Of a stretch of 64,000 bases of DNA, positions 53,788 to 62,966 are shown piece by piece (the stretch's first letter is position 1; each line of letters opens with the position of its first letter). Source of the DNA: Lachnospiraceae bacterium (GTDB taxonomy: Bacteria; Bacillota; Clostridia; Lachnospirales; Lachnospiraceae); assembly GCA_015057445.1 (NCBI GenBank), contig SVEI01000003.1:40160-104159 (forward strand), given 5' to 3'. The translations under genes were made by a program, and so were the position numbers. Under the pieces are notes generated by a model that saw only the letters and a list, made by a program, of their open reading frames with translations, was not told the DNA's origin and searched no databases.

Positions 53788-53930
53788 ATTTAATATTATC
53801 GTTTCAATTTTACTAATTTAAGTTCTGATAATTTAAAAATACAATTGTAGATATTTACTAATATTGTTATAATTAATAGTGGTGAGTTAGAAGTCATATC
53901 CAGCTCACAAATTTACACCTCGAGGTAACT

Positions 53931-54593
53931 ATGAAGAAAATTATTCTGGCATCCCAGTCTCCGCGACGTAAGGAGTTACTAGCTCAAGCAGGCTTTGAGT
54001 TTGATATAATTACATCTGATGTGGATGAGAAGATTACTCACACCAAGCCAAGTGAAATTGCAGAAAGCTTGTCTCGTCAGAAGGCGGAGGATGTGTTTGG
54101 CAAAATTGTAAAAAAATATGGTACAGACCAGGTGGATGATTATCTGGTAATAGGGGCAGACACTATTGTGGCTATAGAGGATAGAATTCTCGGAAAGCCC
54201 AAGGATAGGGAAGATGCATATAATATGATGAAGCTTCTGTCCGGGAGAACCCATCAGGTGTACACAGGAGTTACAGTTGTCACATCTGGAGAGACCAATA
54301 TAAAGGAAGAGTCAAATATTCAACAGTTGAATATATCAGATGATGATAAAAAGTGTACAAAAGCAAGTATCTACACGTTTCATGAATGCACTGATGTGAC
54401 ATTTTATGACATTACAGATGAAGAGATAAATGAATATCTTGATGGAAGTTTGGAGTGGGCAGATAAGGCAGGAGCCTACGGAGTCCAGGCTACTGTGGGA
54501 GCGAAATTCTTAAAGGAGTTAAAGGGGGACTACAATAATGTGGTAGGTCTTCCTGTAGCAAGATTGTATCAAGAGATTAAATCTATGATGTAA
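53931..54593 (+). CDS. maf: Maf family nucleotide pyrophosphatase
   Basis: Maf proteins hydrolyse non-standard or excess nucleoside triphosphates (dTTP/UTP type in many) and influence septum formation. The 220-residue protein has ILASQSPRRKELLAQAGF, SDVDEK, the catalytic VIGADTIVAIEDRILGKP, and LLSGRTHQVYTGV. About 25 extra residues (after VTSGETN) enlarge it relative to the usual 190-200. An SD-like GAGGT precedes the ATG. Confidence 0.93.
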   Translation: MKKIILASQSPRRKELLAQAGFEFDIITSDVDEKITHTKPSEIAESLSRQKAEDVFGKIVKKYGTDQVDDYLVIGADTIVAIEDRILGKPKDREDAYNMMKLLSGRTHQVYTGVTVVTSGETNIKEESNIQQLNISDDDKKCTKASIYTFHECTDVTFYDITDEEINEYLDGSLEWADKAGAYGVQATVGAKFLKELKGDYNNVVGLPVARLYQEIKSMM

Positions 54594-54666
54594 CAAAGGA
54601 CAACTGTTGTGAAGAAACATAGAAGTTGCTTTACAACCAATGGAATATATTTAGAGAGGTAAAATT

Positions 54667-56379
54667 ATGGAGTGGGGTTTTAATGCAGTTAAGGTAAAGG
54701 AGCAAAGTAAAAATTTGTTCCACCTGTGTATAAAAAGAGCAGAAAGCATAGGCTTACACGAGTATATAAAATCAGACGGAAAGGTTTCGTTAGGTGAGGC
54801 ATATCGTATTGATATGAAAAATTTCCTCATCTACCTGGCATATGCGGATGGTGGATTAAGCAAGGAGGAAGTTAAGTATCTAAATGAACTTATGGATCTT
54901 CAGATGTATCCGGATATCATATCAGACTATGCCAATAGATGGAATCTTAAGGATATTAGTTTCCTTGATAGACCACCATTATCCCTAGAGCCATTTGTTA
55001 GATCTAACATTGGACCAGAGACTGGTGAGATAAGTTCTTCTTACTACGATTTGGTGGACCTTTATGTGACTACATTTAATTACATAGGCAACGATTTTAT
55101 TGCTTGCAATAAGGAAATTAGTCAGGGAGAGATAGATGCTCTTTCTTCATACACTATGATGCTTGCTGATTATATTGATGAGTATCAGGGAAAGATGCAG
55201 GAATATAGACCAACCATCGCCTATAAGCCTGGTAGTAAGATTACTCAGGAGGAAAAGCCAGATTATGTGTCCTTTGACGCAGAGGATCTTTATAATGGCG
55301 GAGACGATAGAGTATTAAATACTGGTAGAAGTGCCAGATATTTTTTGAGAGATACTACAGAGGTTGAAAGCTCAGATAGAGTTGTAAATAATAAGGGAAA
55401 TGCGTCCAGAGACATTTCAGGACACGATAACTTTAGATTCTCTACAGATGATGATAAGAGATATGAAAAGTCTATGAAGGAAGATAAGAAGGTCAGACTT
55501 GCAAATGGTACAGATGACATTGAAGATCAACGAACAGCAGATGTATTATCTGATGAGGATAGCCTAGAAAAGTTAATGCAGCAGCTTAATGACCTGACAG
55601 GTATGGAGAGTGTTAAGCGCGAGGTAAATAATCTGGTTAACTTGCTTAAGATATGTCAGATTCGTAAGGCTAAAGGTCTTCAGGTTCCACCTACAAACAA
55701 TCATCTAGTGTTCTTAGGTAATCCGGGAACAGGTAAGACTACTGTTGCAAGAATACTGTCTCAGATATATCACGGACTGGGAATACTTTCTAAGGGTCAC
55801 TTAGTTGAAGTAGATAGATCGGGCCTTGTAGCAGGATATATGGGTCAAACTGCGGAGAAGGTTACTGAGGTAATTGAGAAGGCCAAGGGTGGAATACTAT
55901 TTATAGATGAGGCCTATGCACTTTCATCAGGAAAGCAGGAAGGTGACTTTGGCCAAGAGGCAATTGATATCTTGAATAAGGCAATGGAAGATAATCGTGA
56001 CGACCTTATTGTTATCGCTGCTGGTTATCACAATGAGATGCAGGATTTCCTTGATGCAAACCCTGGTCTTCGTTCAAGATTTAATAGAACTATTGAGTTC
56101 CCTAACTATAGTGCAGATGACTTGATAGAGATTATGTTTAATAGAGCTAAGAAATTGGATTATCAGATAGAACCAGAAACTCTAGAATATATTAGAGCTA
56201 GGTTTAAGCAATTTCTTATGGTGCCACCAAAGAACTTTGGTAACGCCCGTTCTGTGAGAAATTATTTGGATAATGCAATCAGCAATCAAGCTAACAGACT
56301 GGTGTCTAATCCAAGTATTGACATGGATGCACTTACAACAATAACTATAGAGGATGTAAAGAATTTGGTATTAGCGTAA
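54667..56379 (+). CDS. TerB-like domain plus CbxX/SpoVK-type AAA+ ATPase
   Basis: In this 570-residue protein, residues 1-180 contain a TerB-like helical domain (FLIYLAYADGGLSKEEVKYLNEL). Residues 180-300 are a charged, probably flexible linker. Residues 305-570 are an AAA+ domain of the CbxX/CfqX-SpoVK group: LNDLTGMESVKREV, Walker A FLGNPGTGKTTVAR, Walker B GGILFIDEAYAL, and sensor and arginine-finger region NPGLRSRFNRTIEF. It is the first gene of a tight set with a decarboxylase and a kinase-like protein. Target proteins are unknown. Confidence 0.88.
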   Translation: MEWGFNAVKVKEQSKNLFHLCIKRAESIGLHEYIKSDGKVSLGEAYRIDMKNFLIYLAYADGGLSKEEVKYLNELMDLQMYPDIISDYANRWNLKDISFLDRPPLSLEPFVRSNIGPETGEISSSYYDLVDLYVTTFNYIGNDFIACNKEISQGEIDALSSYTMMLADYIDEYQGKMQEYRPTIAYKPGSKITQEEKPDYVSFDAEDLYNGGDDRVLNTGRSARYFLRDTTEVESSDRVVNNKGNASRDISGHDNFRFSTDDDKRYEKSMKEDKKVRLANGTDDIEDQRTADVLSDEDSLEKLMQQLNDLTGMESVKREVNNLVNLLKICQIRKAKGLQVPPTNNHLVFLGNPGTGKTTVARILSQIYHGLGILSKGHLVEVDRSGLVAGYMGQTAEKVTEVIEKAKGGILFIDEAYALSSGKQEGDFGQEAIDILNKAMEDNRDDLIVIAAGYHNEMQDFLDANPGLRSRFNRTIEFPNYSADDLIEIMFNRAKKLDYQIEPETLEYIRARFKQFLMVPPKNFGNARSVRNYLDNAISNQANRLVSNPSIDMDALTTITIEDVKNLVLA

Positions 56380-57932
56380 TGAGAAAATATATTTGTGAAG
56401 GATTGGCAACTTATCTTGCCAAAGAATATAGACCTTGGCATATGCCAGGCCATAAGAGAAAAAATTTTGGGGATGAATTATTAGGAGAGGCTGACATAGA
56501 TATGGCAGCCTTTTCGTCCTTGAATGATTGGGAACTAACCATAGACACAGGAATTCAGTTGGTGCAGTCTTTTGATGTAACAGAGCTTCCAGAAACTGAT
56601 GATTTACACCACCCAGAGGATATGATTCAGAAATCTCAGATGCAGTTATCTGAAATATATGGAACCTTGGCCAGCTATTATATGGTAAATGGTTCTACAG
56701 GTGGAATCTTAGCAGCAATAGGCGCAGTAGCTAGTATAGATAAAAAGACAATGCTAGATAGTAAGTTGGCAATTTCGGACACAGGAAAAAAGCGAATTAT
56801 TATAGCTAGAAATTGTCACAAGTCAGTATTTAATGCTTGTGAAATATTTGGTCTAGAACCTGTATATATAGAACCAGAATATCTTAAATTAAAAGAAATA
56901 GGTAATGAGAAGAAGGATATAGGGACGAATAATTCATACATTTATGGAGATATAAAGCCACTGGTTATAAAAGAATTATTAGAGGCAAACCAGGATGTGG
57001 TGGCAGTTGTAATAACCAGTCCAACCTATGAGGGCGTAATATCAGATGTGGAAGGTATAAAAAAGATATTAGAACCTTACAATATTCCGCTTATAGTAGA
57101 TGAAGCTCATGGTGCACATCTGCCCTTTATAGACGAGTTACCTAAATCAGCTGTTTCACTGGGGGCAGATATAGTTGTGCAGAGTCTACACAAGACATTA
57201 CCATCCCTAACCCAGACAGCTATTCTTCATGTGAATAACGGGGAACTAGATGGCAAAGTCAGAAAATATTTATCTATGTTTATGAGTTCATCTCCATCTT
57301 ATGTCATGCTTTGTTCTATGGAAAGAGCAGTGGTAAATTCTTGGGAGAGAAAAACAAGTGGGCATGGATATAGAGAATATTTGAATAATCTTAAAGCATT
57401 TAGAGAAAAAGTAAGTAATTTACAGAACATAAAGCTAGTAGGCGCTACCAAGGATTTGGATCAATGTGAAGGAAAGTCGGAAACAGATAACTTTTTTGCA
57501 TACGACGAAACTAGAATAGTTCTTTATAGTAAAATTACTGGAGAGTCCCTAGCAAAGATGTTAAGGGATTTAGGAGAGATAGAGGTGGAGATGAGTGGCA
57601 CAAATTATGTAGTATTAATCTCCACGTATAAAGACAATTTTAAAGATATTGATCGTCTTAGAATAGTGCTGTCTGTTATTGATGAAAAGATAGCTTGGGC
57701 AGATATGTTAGAGGAAGAAAGACAGCGAAAGAGTGAAAGCTCTGGAGACAATTCATTTTCTAGGAAGGACTTAGATAAGCTTGTGGGCACAGTGGCTGAG
57801 AATAATATTTACGTTTATCCACCAGGAAGTTATATTGTGACTGCAGGGGAGGTTATTTCTCAAAGTGCAGTAGACAAGATAAAGGAGCTTAAGGAATCAG
57901 AAAAAAATATAGTAGGACTAGAAGGAGTATAA
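56379..57932 (+). CDS. Orn/Lys/Arg decarboxylase family PLP enzyme
   Basis: This is a fold-type I PLP enzyme, 517 residues. It has RPWHMPGHKRK at the start, DDLHHPEDMIQKSQ, GSTGGILAAIGAV, NCHKSVFNA, PTYEGVISDVEGI, the aspartate/His PLP contacts VDEAHGAHLPF, and the Schiff-base Lys in VQSLHKTLPSLTQTA. A C-terminal domain ends the protein. This short form is often named arginine or lysine decarboxylase; substrate is uncertain. Its ATG overlaps the AAA+ stop codon (TAATG). Confidence 0.9.
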   Translation: MRKYICEGLATYLAKEYRPWHMPGHKRKNFGDELLGEADIDMAAFSSLNDWELTIDTGIQLVQSFDVTELPETDDLHHPEDMIQKSQMQLSEIYGTLASYYMVNGSTGGILAAIGAVASIDKKTMLDSKLAISDTGKKRIIIARNCHKSVFNACEIFGLEPVYIEPEYLKLKEIGNEKKDIGTNNSYIYGDIKPLVIKELLEANQDVVAVVITSPTYEGVISDVEGIKKILEPYNIPLIVDEAHGAHLPFIDELPKSAVSLGADIVVQSLHKTLPSLTQTAILHVNNGELDGKVRKYLSMFMSSSPSYVMLCSMERAVVNSWERKTSGHGYREYLNNLKAFREKVSNLQNIKLVGATKDLDQCEGKSETDNFFAYDETRIVLYSKITGESLAKMLRDLGEIEVEMSGTNYVVLISTYKDNFKDIDRLRIVLSVIDEKIAWADMLEEERQRKSESSGDNSFSRKDLDKLVGTVAENNIYVYPPGSYIVTAGEVISQSAVDKIKELKESEKNIVGLEGV

Positions 57933-57933
57933 G

Positions 57934-59025
57934 GTGCAGGCATTTAAGGCATTCAAACAATTAGATAGTATATCGGATTTGGAGTTATCTTTCTATGAAG
58001 AGGTCTCAGAAATTCCAGAGAATGAGGGGGATTTTGAGACCACGGTAAGCTATGTAAAGGACACTAGAGACGGAAAACTTTATATTAAGAAAGAGATCAA
58101 GAACGGAGATAAAGCTGTATTTGAGGAGTTGCTTAGATACGAGGAAAGGAACGGGAAAAAGCTGGAAGGTGTTCCTGGAATTGCTACCATCACTGATGAT
58201 AGAAACACAGTTTATGTCATAGAGGAATTTATTAATTGTCCAACCTTACATAGTGTTATGGAGACACAGTCTGTTACAGCAGAAGAATTGACACTTATAT
58301 TTAGAGAAGTATGTATAGTATTAGAACGTCTCCATAAGTCAGCTAAGCCCATAACTCATGGTGATATTTCTACAAAGAATATCTTGGTTGATATGGATGC
58401 AGTAAGAGGTAAAACCAAGGATCAGAAGGTTTACATAGTGGACTTTAATAGAGGTGATAAACATACCCTTAGAGCTGATATACTTCCGGATATGAAGAAG
58501 TGCTGTAAGGCATTGAGAGAGTGTATGGATACTCTAGTACTTAAGAGCATAACCGAGTTCGACGGGGAATTCTGGGAGACACTTAAAGATATTGCGGAGA
58601 ATGGATATGTAAAATACACTACGGATCGCCAGATGATAGCAGACCTTGGAAGACTTATAGGCAAGCGTGCTCCTAGAACAGAAAAGTCAAAGAAGAAAAG
58701 TTATACTTTGCCTGGTTTTAGAACCAAAAGTGTATGGAAGGCTATGATTGCTTGCATAGGGTATCTTCTTATGTTTGTATTAGCCTGCTTTATGAACTTT
58801 GAATATGAGGGTGCATGGCTACTTTATGAAAAGGTATGTTTCTTCTTTATGCTGTTTACCTATGTTTCTTGGTTTAGTAATTATATGGGAGTAAGAGACA
58901 AATACAGCTGGATGACTGGTAAGAATGTTGTGAAGAAGTTTATAGGACATTTTGTGGCGGTGGTTGCCATATTCGGATTCTGGATGATGATGATAGTTGG
59001 ACCGGATTTGTTGCACATTGCTTAA
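57934..59025 (+). CDS. Protein-kinase-like membrane protein
   Basis: A 363-residue protein starting at GTG with GGAG six bases upstream. Residues 30-235 follow the eukaryotic-type kinase plan: a Lys in KLYIKKEI, EEFINCPTL hinge, catalytic loop ITHGDISTKNILVD (HGD in place of HRD), and metal site VDFN in place of DFG. The glycine loop is not evident. Two or three transmembrane helices end the protein (residues 265-360). Key Asp and Asn are kept, so activity is possible. It lies one base after the decarboxylase, hence the same operon. Confidence 0.75.
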   Translation: MQAFKAFKQLDSISDLELSFYEEVSEIPENEGDFETTVSYVKDTRDGKLYIKKEIKNGDKAVFEELLRYEERNGKKLEGVPGIATITDDRNTVYVIEEFINCPTLHSVMETQSVTAEELTLIFREVCIVLERLHKSAKPITHGDISTKNILVDMDAVRGKTKDQKVYIVDFNRGDKHTLRADILPDMKKCCKALRECMDTLVLKSITEFDGEFWETLKDIAENGYVKYTTDRQMIADLGRLIGKRAPRTEKSKKKSYTLPGFRTKSVWKAMIACIGYLLMFVLACFMNFEYEGAWLLYEKVCFFFMLFTYVSWFSNYMGVRDKYSWMTGKNVVKKFIGHFVAVVAIFGFWMMMIVGPDLLHIA

Positions 59026-59086
59026 GGGGTTTTTTGTATAATGTGGAGAAATTTATAATTTGGGTAAAAACCTATTCACTTACCTC

Positions 59087-59166
59087 TTGACTAAATAGGG
59101 TAAAATGTTCATAATCATCAAGTAAAACCTAGAATCACCACAAATAGTGATGGTGAAGTATCTAGG
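59087..59166 (+). promoter_or_regulatory. Promoter and leader hairpin of the MATE gene
   Basis: TTGACT (59087-59092), 17 bases and CATAAT (59110-59115) form a plausible promoter. Downstream CCTAGA (59128-59133) pairs with TCTAGG (59161-59166), and TCACC with GGTGA inside. The folded leader is not a riboswitch I recognise. Confidence 0.5.
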
Positions 59167-59217
59167 AAGAGAGCTTTTAGCAGGTATATTATATACAACA
59201 AGTTAGAGGTGAAATAT

Positions 59218-60558
59218 ATGAAAGATTTAACCCATGGATATCCAGCAAAGGTGATTATAATATTTACTATTCCTATAATGCTGAGTTACATTCTACAACA
59301 ATTATATAGTTTGGTAGATTCAAAAATAGTAAGTGAATATGTGGGGCCTGAGGCGTTAGCTGCTATAGGGGCTACTGTAGTTGTGTCTAATCTTATTATA
59401 GGTTTTGTAAATGGACTAACTCAGGGCTTTGCTATACCTATAGCAAATAGCTTTGGCGCTAAGGACATGGAGAGACTTAGAAAGAATGTAGCGGGAACTA
59501 TTTTGCTTACCTTTGGCGTGGCAGCAGTTCTAACTGTACTTTCCCTGCTGTATATAAAAGACATTTTGATAGCTCTTGGTACTCCTGTAGAAATCAGACA
59601 GGACGCATTAGACTATGTAAATATAATCCTAACAGGTATAATACTTACTGCTATATATAATTGTAGCTCAAATTTGCTTAGAGCAGTGGGGAATAGCAAG
59701 GTGTCATTATATTGTCTTTTGGTATCTGTTGTGGCAAATATTGGCCTTGATTTTTTATTTGTAAAGGTATTGGACCAGGGAATAAAGGGGGCTGCCTATG
59801 CTACCATTATCGCACAGGCGATGTCAGCAACACTATGTGCTGGTTACCTCTTTGTTAAATATAAGGAAATACTGCCTACGAGAAGGGATTTTGTTCCATA
59901 TCATGGAATGTATGGAAATCTTATAACTACAGGTCTATCTATGGGACTTATGGGATGCATAGTAAATGTTGGAACAGTTGTGCTCCAAGGTGCCATCAAT
60001 GATTTGGGCACAAACATAATGACAGCCCACACAGCATCTAGAAGAGTATTTGATATAATATGTGTAATGGTATACACCTATGGTATAGCCATGACAACCT
60101 ACGTCAGCCAGAATATGGGGGCTGGAAAGCCAGAGCGAGTTAGACAGGGAGTACGTCACGCGAATATAATAGTAACTATAATATCAACAGTACTGATTGT
60201 TTTGGTATATACTTGTGCAAGACCAGTATTTCAGTGGATAACAAGTACTACCAACCCAGATATTATAGATGAGTCTGTTATGTATGCCAAAATCAGTGTG
60301 TTGTTTTTCTACGCATTAGGACCACTCTTTGTATTTAGATGTGCTCTTCAGGGTATGGGAAGAAAGATTGTTCCACTTATATCAAGTGTCACAGAGATGC
60401 TTGTAAAAATATTTTCCGCTATGTTCTTGGTACCAGCCCTTGCCTATAAAGGCGTGGCATTTACAGAGCCAATAAGCTGGGTGCTGATGACTACAATCTT
60501 GGCAGTGGCATATTATACTGGGAAGCCTGAGAAGTATTTGAAGGTGGAAGAACAGTAA
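59218..60558 (+). CDS. MATE family efflux transporter
   Basis: The 446-residue protein is a 12-helix drug/organic cation exporter of the MATE family. It has MLSYILQQLYSLVDSKIVSEYVG at the start, GFVNGLTQGFAIPIANSFGAKD, RAVGNSK, and the internal repeat TYVSQNMGAGKPERVRQG in the second half. ATG 59218 has GAGGTG upstream; an in-frame GTG three codons earlier overlaps that site. Substrate unknown. Confidence 0.93.
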   Translation: MKDLTHGYPAKVIIIFTIPIMLSYILQQLYSLVDSKIVSEYVGPEALAAIGATVVVSNLIIGFVNGLTQGFAIPIANSFGAKDMERLRKNVAGTILLTFGVAAVLTVLSLLYIKDILIALGTPVEIRQDALDYVNIILTGIILTAIYNCSSNLLRAVGNSKVSLYCLLVSVVANIGLDFLFVKVLDQGIKGAAYATIIAQAMSATLCAGYLFVKYKEILPTRRDFVPYHGMYGNLITTGLSMGLMGCIVNVGTVVLQGAINDLGTNIMTAHTASRRVFDIICVMVYTYGIAMTTYVSQNMGAGKPERVRQGVRHANIIVTIISTVLIVLVYTCARPVFQWITSTTNPDIIDESVMYAKISVLFFYALGPLFVFRCALQGMGRKIVPLISSVTEMLVKIFSAMFLVPALAYKGVAFTEPISWVLMTTILAVAYYTGKPEKYLKVEEQ

Positions 60559-60713
60559 AGATTAAAAAACTATCTTCTCTAAATATGAAAAAAGTGGTAT
60601 ACTATACATTAGTGAACAAGCATAAAGATATTATATAGGTCTGGTTTATACTTGATATAGACAGACTAGGATAAGACGAGAAAGGATACTGTATATTAGA
60701 AAGGTAGAGAATT

Positions 60714-60845
60714 ATGGAATTTATAATTATATTTGGTGGTATAGTTGGTATAGCAATTATCGTGGCACTTGTTGCATCAATCGCAACTGTTTCTTCTGTA
60801 GCAGCTAAGGTGGCGGCTAGTGAGGGAGAGAGCGAGGAGGCGTAA
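60714..60845 (+). CDS. 43-residue single-pass membrane protein
   Basis: ATG 60714 with AAAGG nine bases upstream opens a 43-codon frame. It reads MEFIIIFGGIVGIAIIVALV, then ASIATVSSVAAKVAASEGES and a short acidic end. It has one transmembrane helix and a small acidic tail, and is bracketed by a possible -10 TATACT upstream (about 60598) and a terminator downstream. It is too short for routine gene finding. Coding is supported by layout only. Confidence 0.6.
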   Translation: MEFIIIFGGIVGIAIIVALVASIATVSSVAAKVAASEGESEEA

Positions 60846-60847
60846 CT

Positions 60848-60882
60848 AAGGAGTGGTTTTGATGAACCACTCCTTTTAATTT
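60848..60882 (+). terminator. Rho-independent terminator of the small membrane gene
   Basis: AAGGAGTGGTT (60848-60858) pairs with AACCACTCCTT (60865-60875), then TTAATTT. Confidence 0.85.
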
Positions 60883-61012
60883 ACTAAGATATTAGCTTGG
60901 TGTTGGATAAATATGGTCGTTTGTCGTAAAAAAATGGTTATTTGTCTTAAGTTTCACAAAATTAACTAAAAATCATTTACAATATTAAAATAAAATGAAG
61001 GGAGAAATTTGT

Positions 61013-62020
61013 ATGAACGATTTTTTTATTAATGTTGAATCTGTATCAAAACAGAATAAACTGTTAGAACAAACATATGATTTGATTTCTGTAGCAGAGA
61101 AAAAAATGAGCGAGGCAAATGCCAATATTAAAAGTATTGGTCTTGCATCTATAGAGCAGTCTCTTATTGAGTTAGAGAACAAGTTAACTAAGCATGTTAG
61201 TAATGTGAATTCGCTTGCTCAGTGTTTAAAAAATGTAGTAGGGGAATACATAGCAATGGAGTTAGGCATTCTAGGAAATTCTGTTTTGGATGGATTAGTT
61301 AATGATTTTTTCAAGGCAACAGATAACCATAAAAATACGGGTGATTCTAAAACTAATGAAGAGACCGTAAATCCAGATGAAATGTCATATGAAGAATACA
61401 TAGATTATAGAATAGAAAATGCTGTGGATGAAAATACAAGGAAACTGTATGAAAAATATAAAGATAAGTTAAAAATTAAAGATGATGATTATGATGATGG
61501 AGCATATTATGATCAGATATTTAATCATATTAAGCTAAGCGAGGAGGCAGACAATCAAAATCCAAGAGGAAGAGGAACAACACATTTTCATGAATTTGGT
61601 CATATGGTAGATGATAAATCTGATTGGAATGATGAAACTTCAAATGATTGGAGTTATGATTTCGGAGATACACTTCAGGAGGATTATGAAAATTATATTG
61701 ATCAAGTAATGATAGATAATAATTTTACCGATAGAGAGGATGCTTATCAGTATGTAGAAGATTGGTTAAGTGATGGAGATGCTGATATGAAACATAGTGT
61801 GTCAGATTTAATAACTGGTCTAAGCGATGGAGACATAGAAGGTCCATGGAGGCATGATGCAAACTATTATTCAGAATCTAAAATTGAAAATGAAGCATTT
61901 GCACATTTCTTTGAAGCAGGAATGTGTACAGACTCAACAAAATTAGACTATATAAAAATGATATTTCCAAATGCATATGAAGAATACCAGCAGATGTTAG
62001 AGGATGAATTAGATAGCTAG
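61013..62020 (+). CDS. WXG100/LXG-like N-terminus with C-terminal zinc metalloprotease domain (candidate secreted effector)
   Basis: From ATG 61013 (GGGAG eight bases upstream) the protein has 335 residues. The first 110 are two long helices with a break near residue 60 (EQTYDLISVAEKKMSEANAN and IEQSLIELENKLTKHVSNVN), like type VII secretion substrates. There is no signal peptide. The C-terminal half has THFHEFGHMVDD, an HExxH zinc motif, and a later NEAFAHFFEAG that could supply the third ligand, as in minor-toxin metalloproteases. It is followed 11 bases later by a lipoprotein gene. Sequence is AT-rich compared with neighbours, hinting at transfer. Confidence 0.68.
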   Translation: MNDFFINVESVSKQNKLLEQTYDLISVAEKKMSEANANIKSIGLASIEQSLIELENKLTKHVSNVNSLAQCLKNVVGEYIAMELGILGNSVLDGLVNDFFKATDNHKNTGDSKTNEETVNPDEMSYEEYIDYRIENAVDENTRKLYEKYKDKLKIKDDDYDDGAYYDQIFNHIKLSEEADNQNPRGRGTTHFHEFGHMVDDKSDWNDETSNDWSYDFGDTLQEDYENYIDQVMIDNNFTDREDAYQYVEDWLSDGDADMKHSVSDLITGLSDGDIEGPWRHDANYYSESKIENEAFAHFFEAGMCTDSTKLDYIKMIFPNAYEEYQQMLEDELDS

Positions 62021-62031
62021 GAGGCGACACG

Positions 62032-62469
62032 TTGAAAAGAAAGATATTAGTATTATTGTGTGTTCTATGTATTTTATTAACGGGATGTAATAAAGAAAAG
62101 AACTCTAAGGAGGAATATATGAATAAAGAAATTGAAAAGGTTATAGTATATTATGAAAAAGAAGGAATTAGTTGCAGTGTGTGGATTTATATGGATAAGG
62201 GGGAAAGAAAGATAGCAGTATATTCTGAACCGGAGCAAGTAACAGAGGATAAGTATAATTATGTGGATGAGTTAAAAACATTTATCTGTGAGAGAATAAT
62301 TGATTCAGAAAAAAAGTTTGAGTCTGGTTCTAGTAGTGGAAATCAAGATGACCAAAAACTTTTATGGAGAATAAGAATAGTGTTTTCTGATGGAGAAAGA
62401 GTTTCTTTATCCAGTCTATATGATTATCCAGAATATTGGAATGATTTAGTTCAACTTATAGAAAAGTAA
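62032..62469 (+). CDS. Small lipoprotein, candidate immunity partner
   Basis: The 145-residue protein starts at TTG 62032 with AGGAGG seven bases upstream. The signal peptide ends in the lipobox LLTGCN. The mature part is small and charged, with strands such as KVIVYYEKEGISCSVWIYMD and WRIRIVFSDGERVSLSSLYD. It is translated right after the protease-like gene and ends in a strong terminator, so the two form a two-gene unit. I recognise no family; the immunity role is inferred from position and surface location. Confidence 0.7.
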   Translation: MKRKILVLLCVLCILLTGCNKEKNSKEEYMNKEIEKVIVYYEKEGISCSVWIYMDKGERKIAVYSEPEQVTEDKYNYVDELKTFICERIIDSEKKFESGSSSGNQDDQKLLWRIRIVFSDGERVSLSSLYDYPEYWNDLVQLIEK

Positions 62470-62482
62470 AATGAATATGCGA

Positions 62483-62523
62483 AAAGAAATGCCCCTGTCC
62501 GCGTGATAGGGGCATTTCTTTTT
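62483..62523 (+). terminator. Rho-independent terminator of the effector pair
   Basis: AAAGAAATGCCCCT pairs with AGGGGCATTTCTTT around an 11-base loop, continuing into TTT. Confidence 0.92.
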
Positions 62524-62634
62524 ACATATTTTTTATTTTAACAAAACTTAAACATTTCAGAAAACATTCTAAAACATTGGCTGAGTATTATAGGCACATA
62601 AGAAAAACAAAAAGCAAATAAGGAGAGAAAAGAT

Positions 62635-62892
62635 ATGTCAGTAAAGGAATTTTTTAAGAATGCATTTGAGGATATGAAGGAGAGCACAAAAGCGCAGCAC
62701 GAGGTCGATAAGGCAAACTTTGCGGCAGCAAAGGCGGAGTCAAAGGCTCAGTGGGAGGAAGCGAAGGCTATGGCTAATCCAAAATATACACAGAAAAAAC
62801 TACAGGCACAGCGTGAGCAACAGATAGCAGAGGCGAATGCACGTAAGGAAGTGGCACAGGCCAGAATCGATACAGCAAAAGGTGGAAGGTAA
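62635..62892 (+). CDS. Small coiled-coil protein
   Basis: The 85-residue, alanine/glutamine/lysine-rich protein is almost wholly helical with heptads (ANFAAAKAESKAQWEEAKAM, then QREQQIAEANARKEVAQARI). It has no membrane segment. AGGAGAG precedes the ATG. Function unknown. The next gene follows by 74 bases. Confidence 0.65.
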   Translation: MSVKEFFKNAFEDMKESTKAQHEVDKANFAAAKAESKAQWEEAKAMANPKYTQKKLQAQREQQIAEANARKEVAQARIDTAKGGR

Positions 62893-62966
62893 ATTTGATA
62901 ACAGAGATTATTATCAATATATGTTAATACCAAGATAAAATAAAAGAATGAAAAGGAGAAAAAACT

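Noticed and set aside
59116..59217. Known riboswitch upstream of the MATE gene (for example guanidine or NMT1 type)
   Set aside because: Only a simple two-part hairpin is seen; none of the conserved loops of those classes is present.
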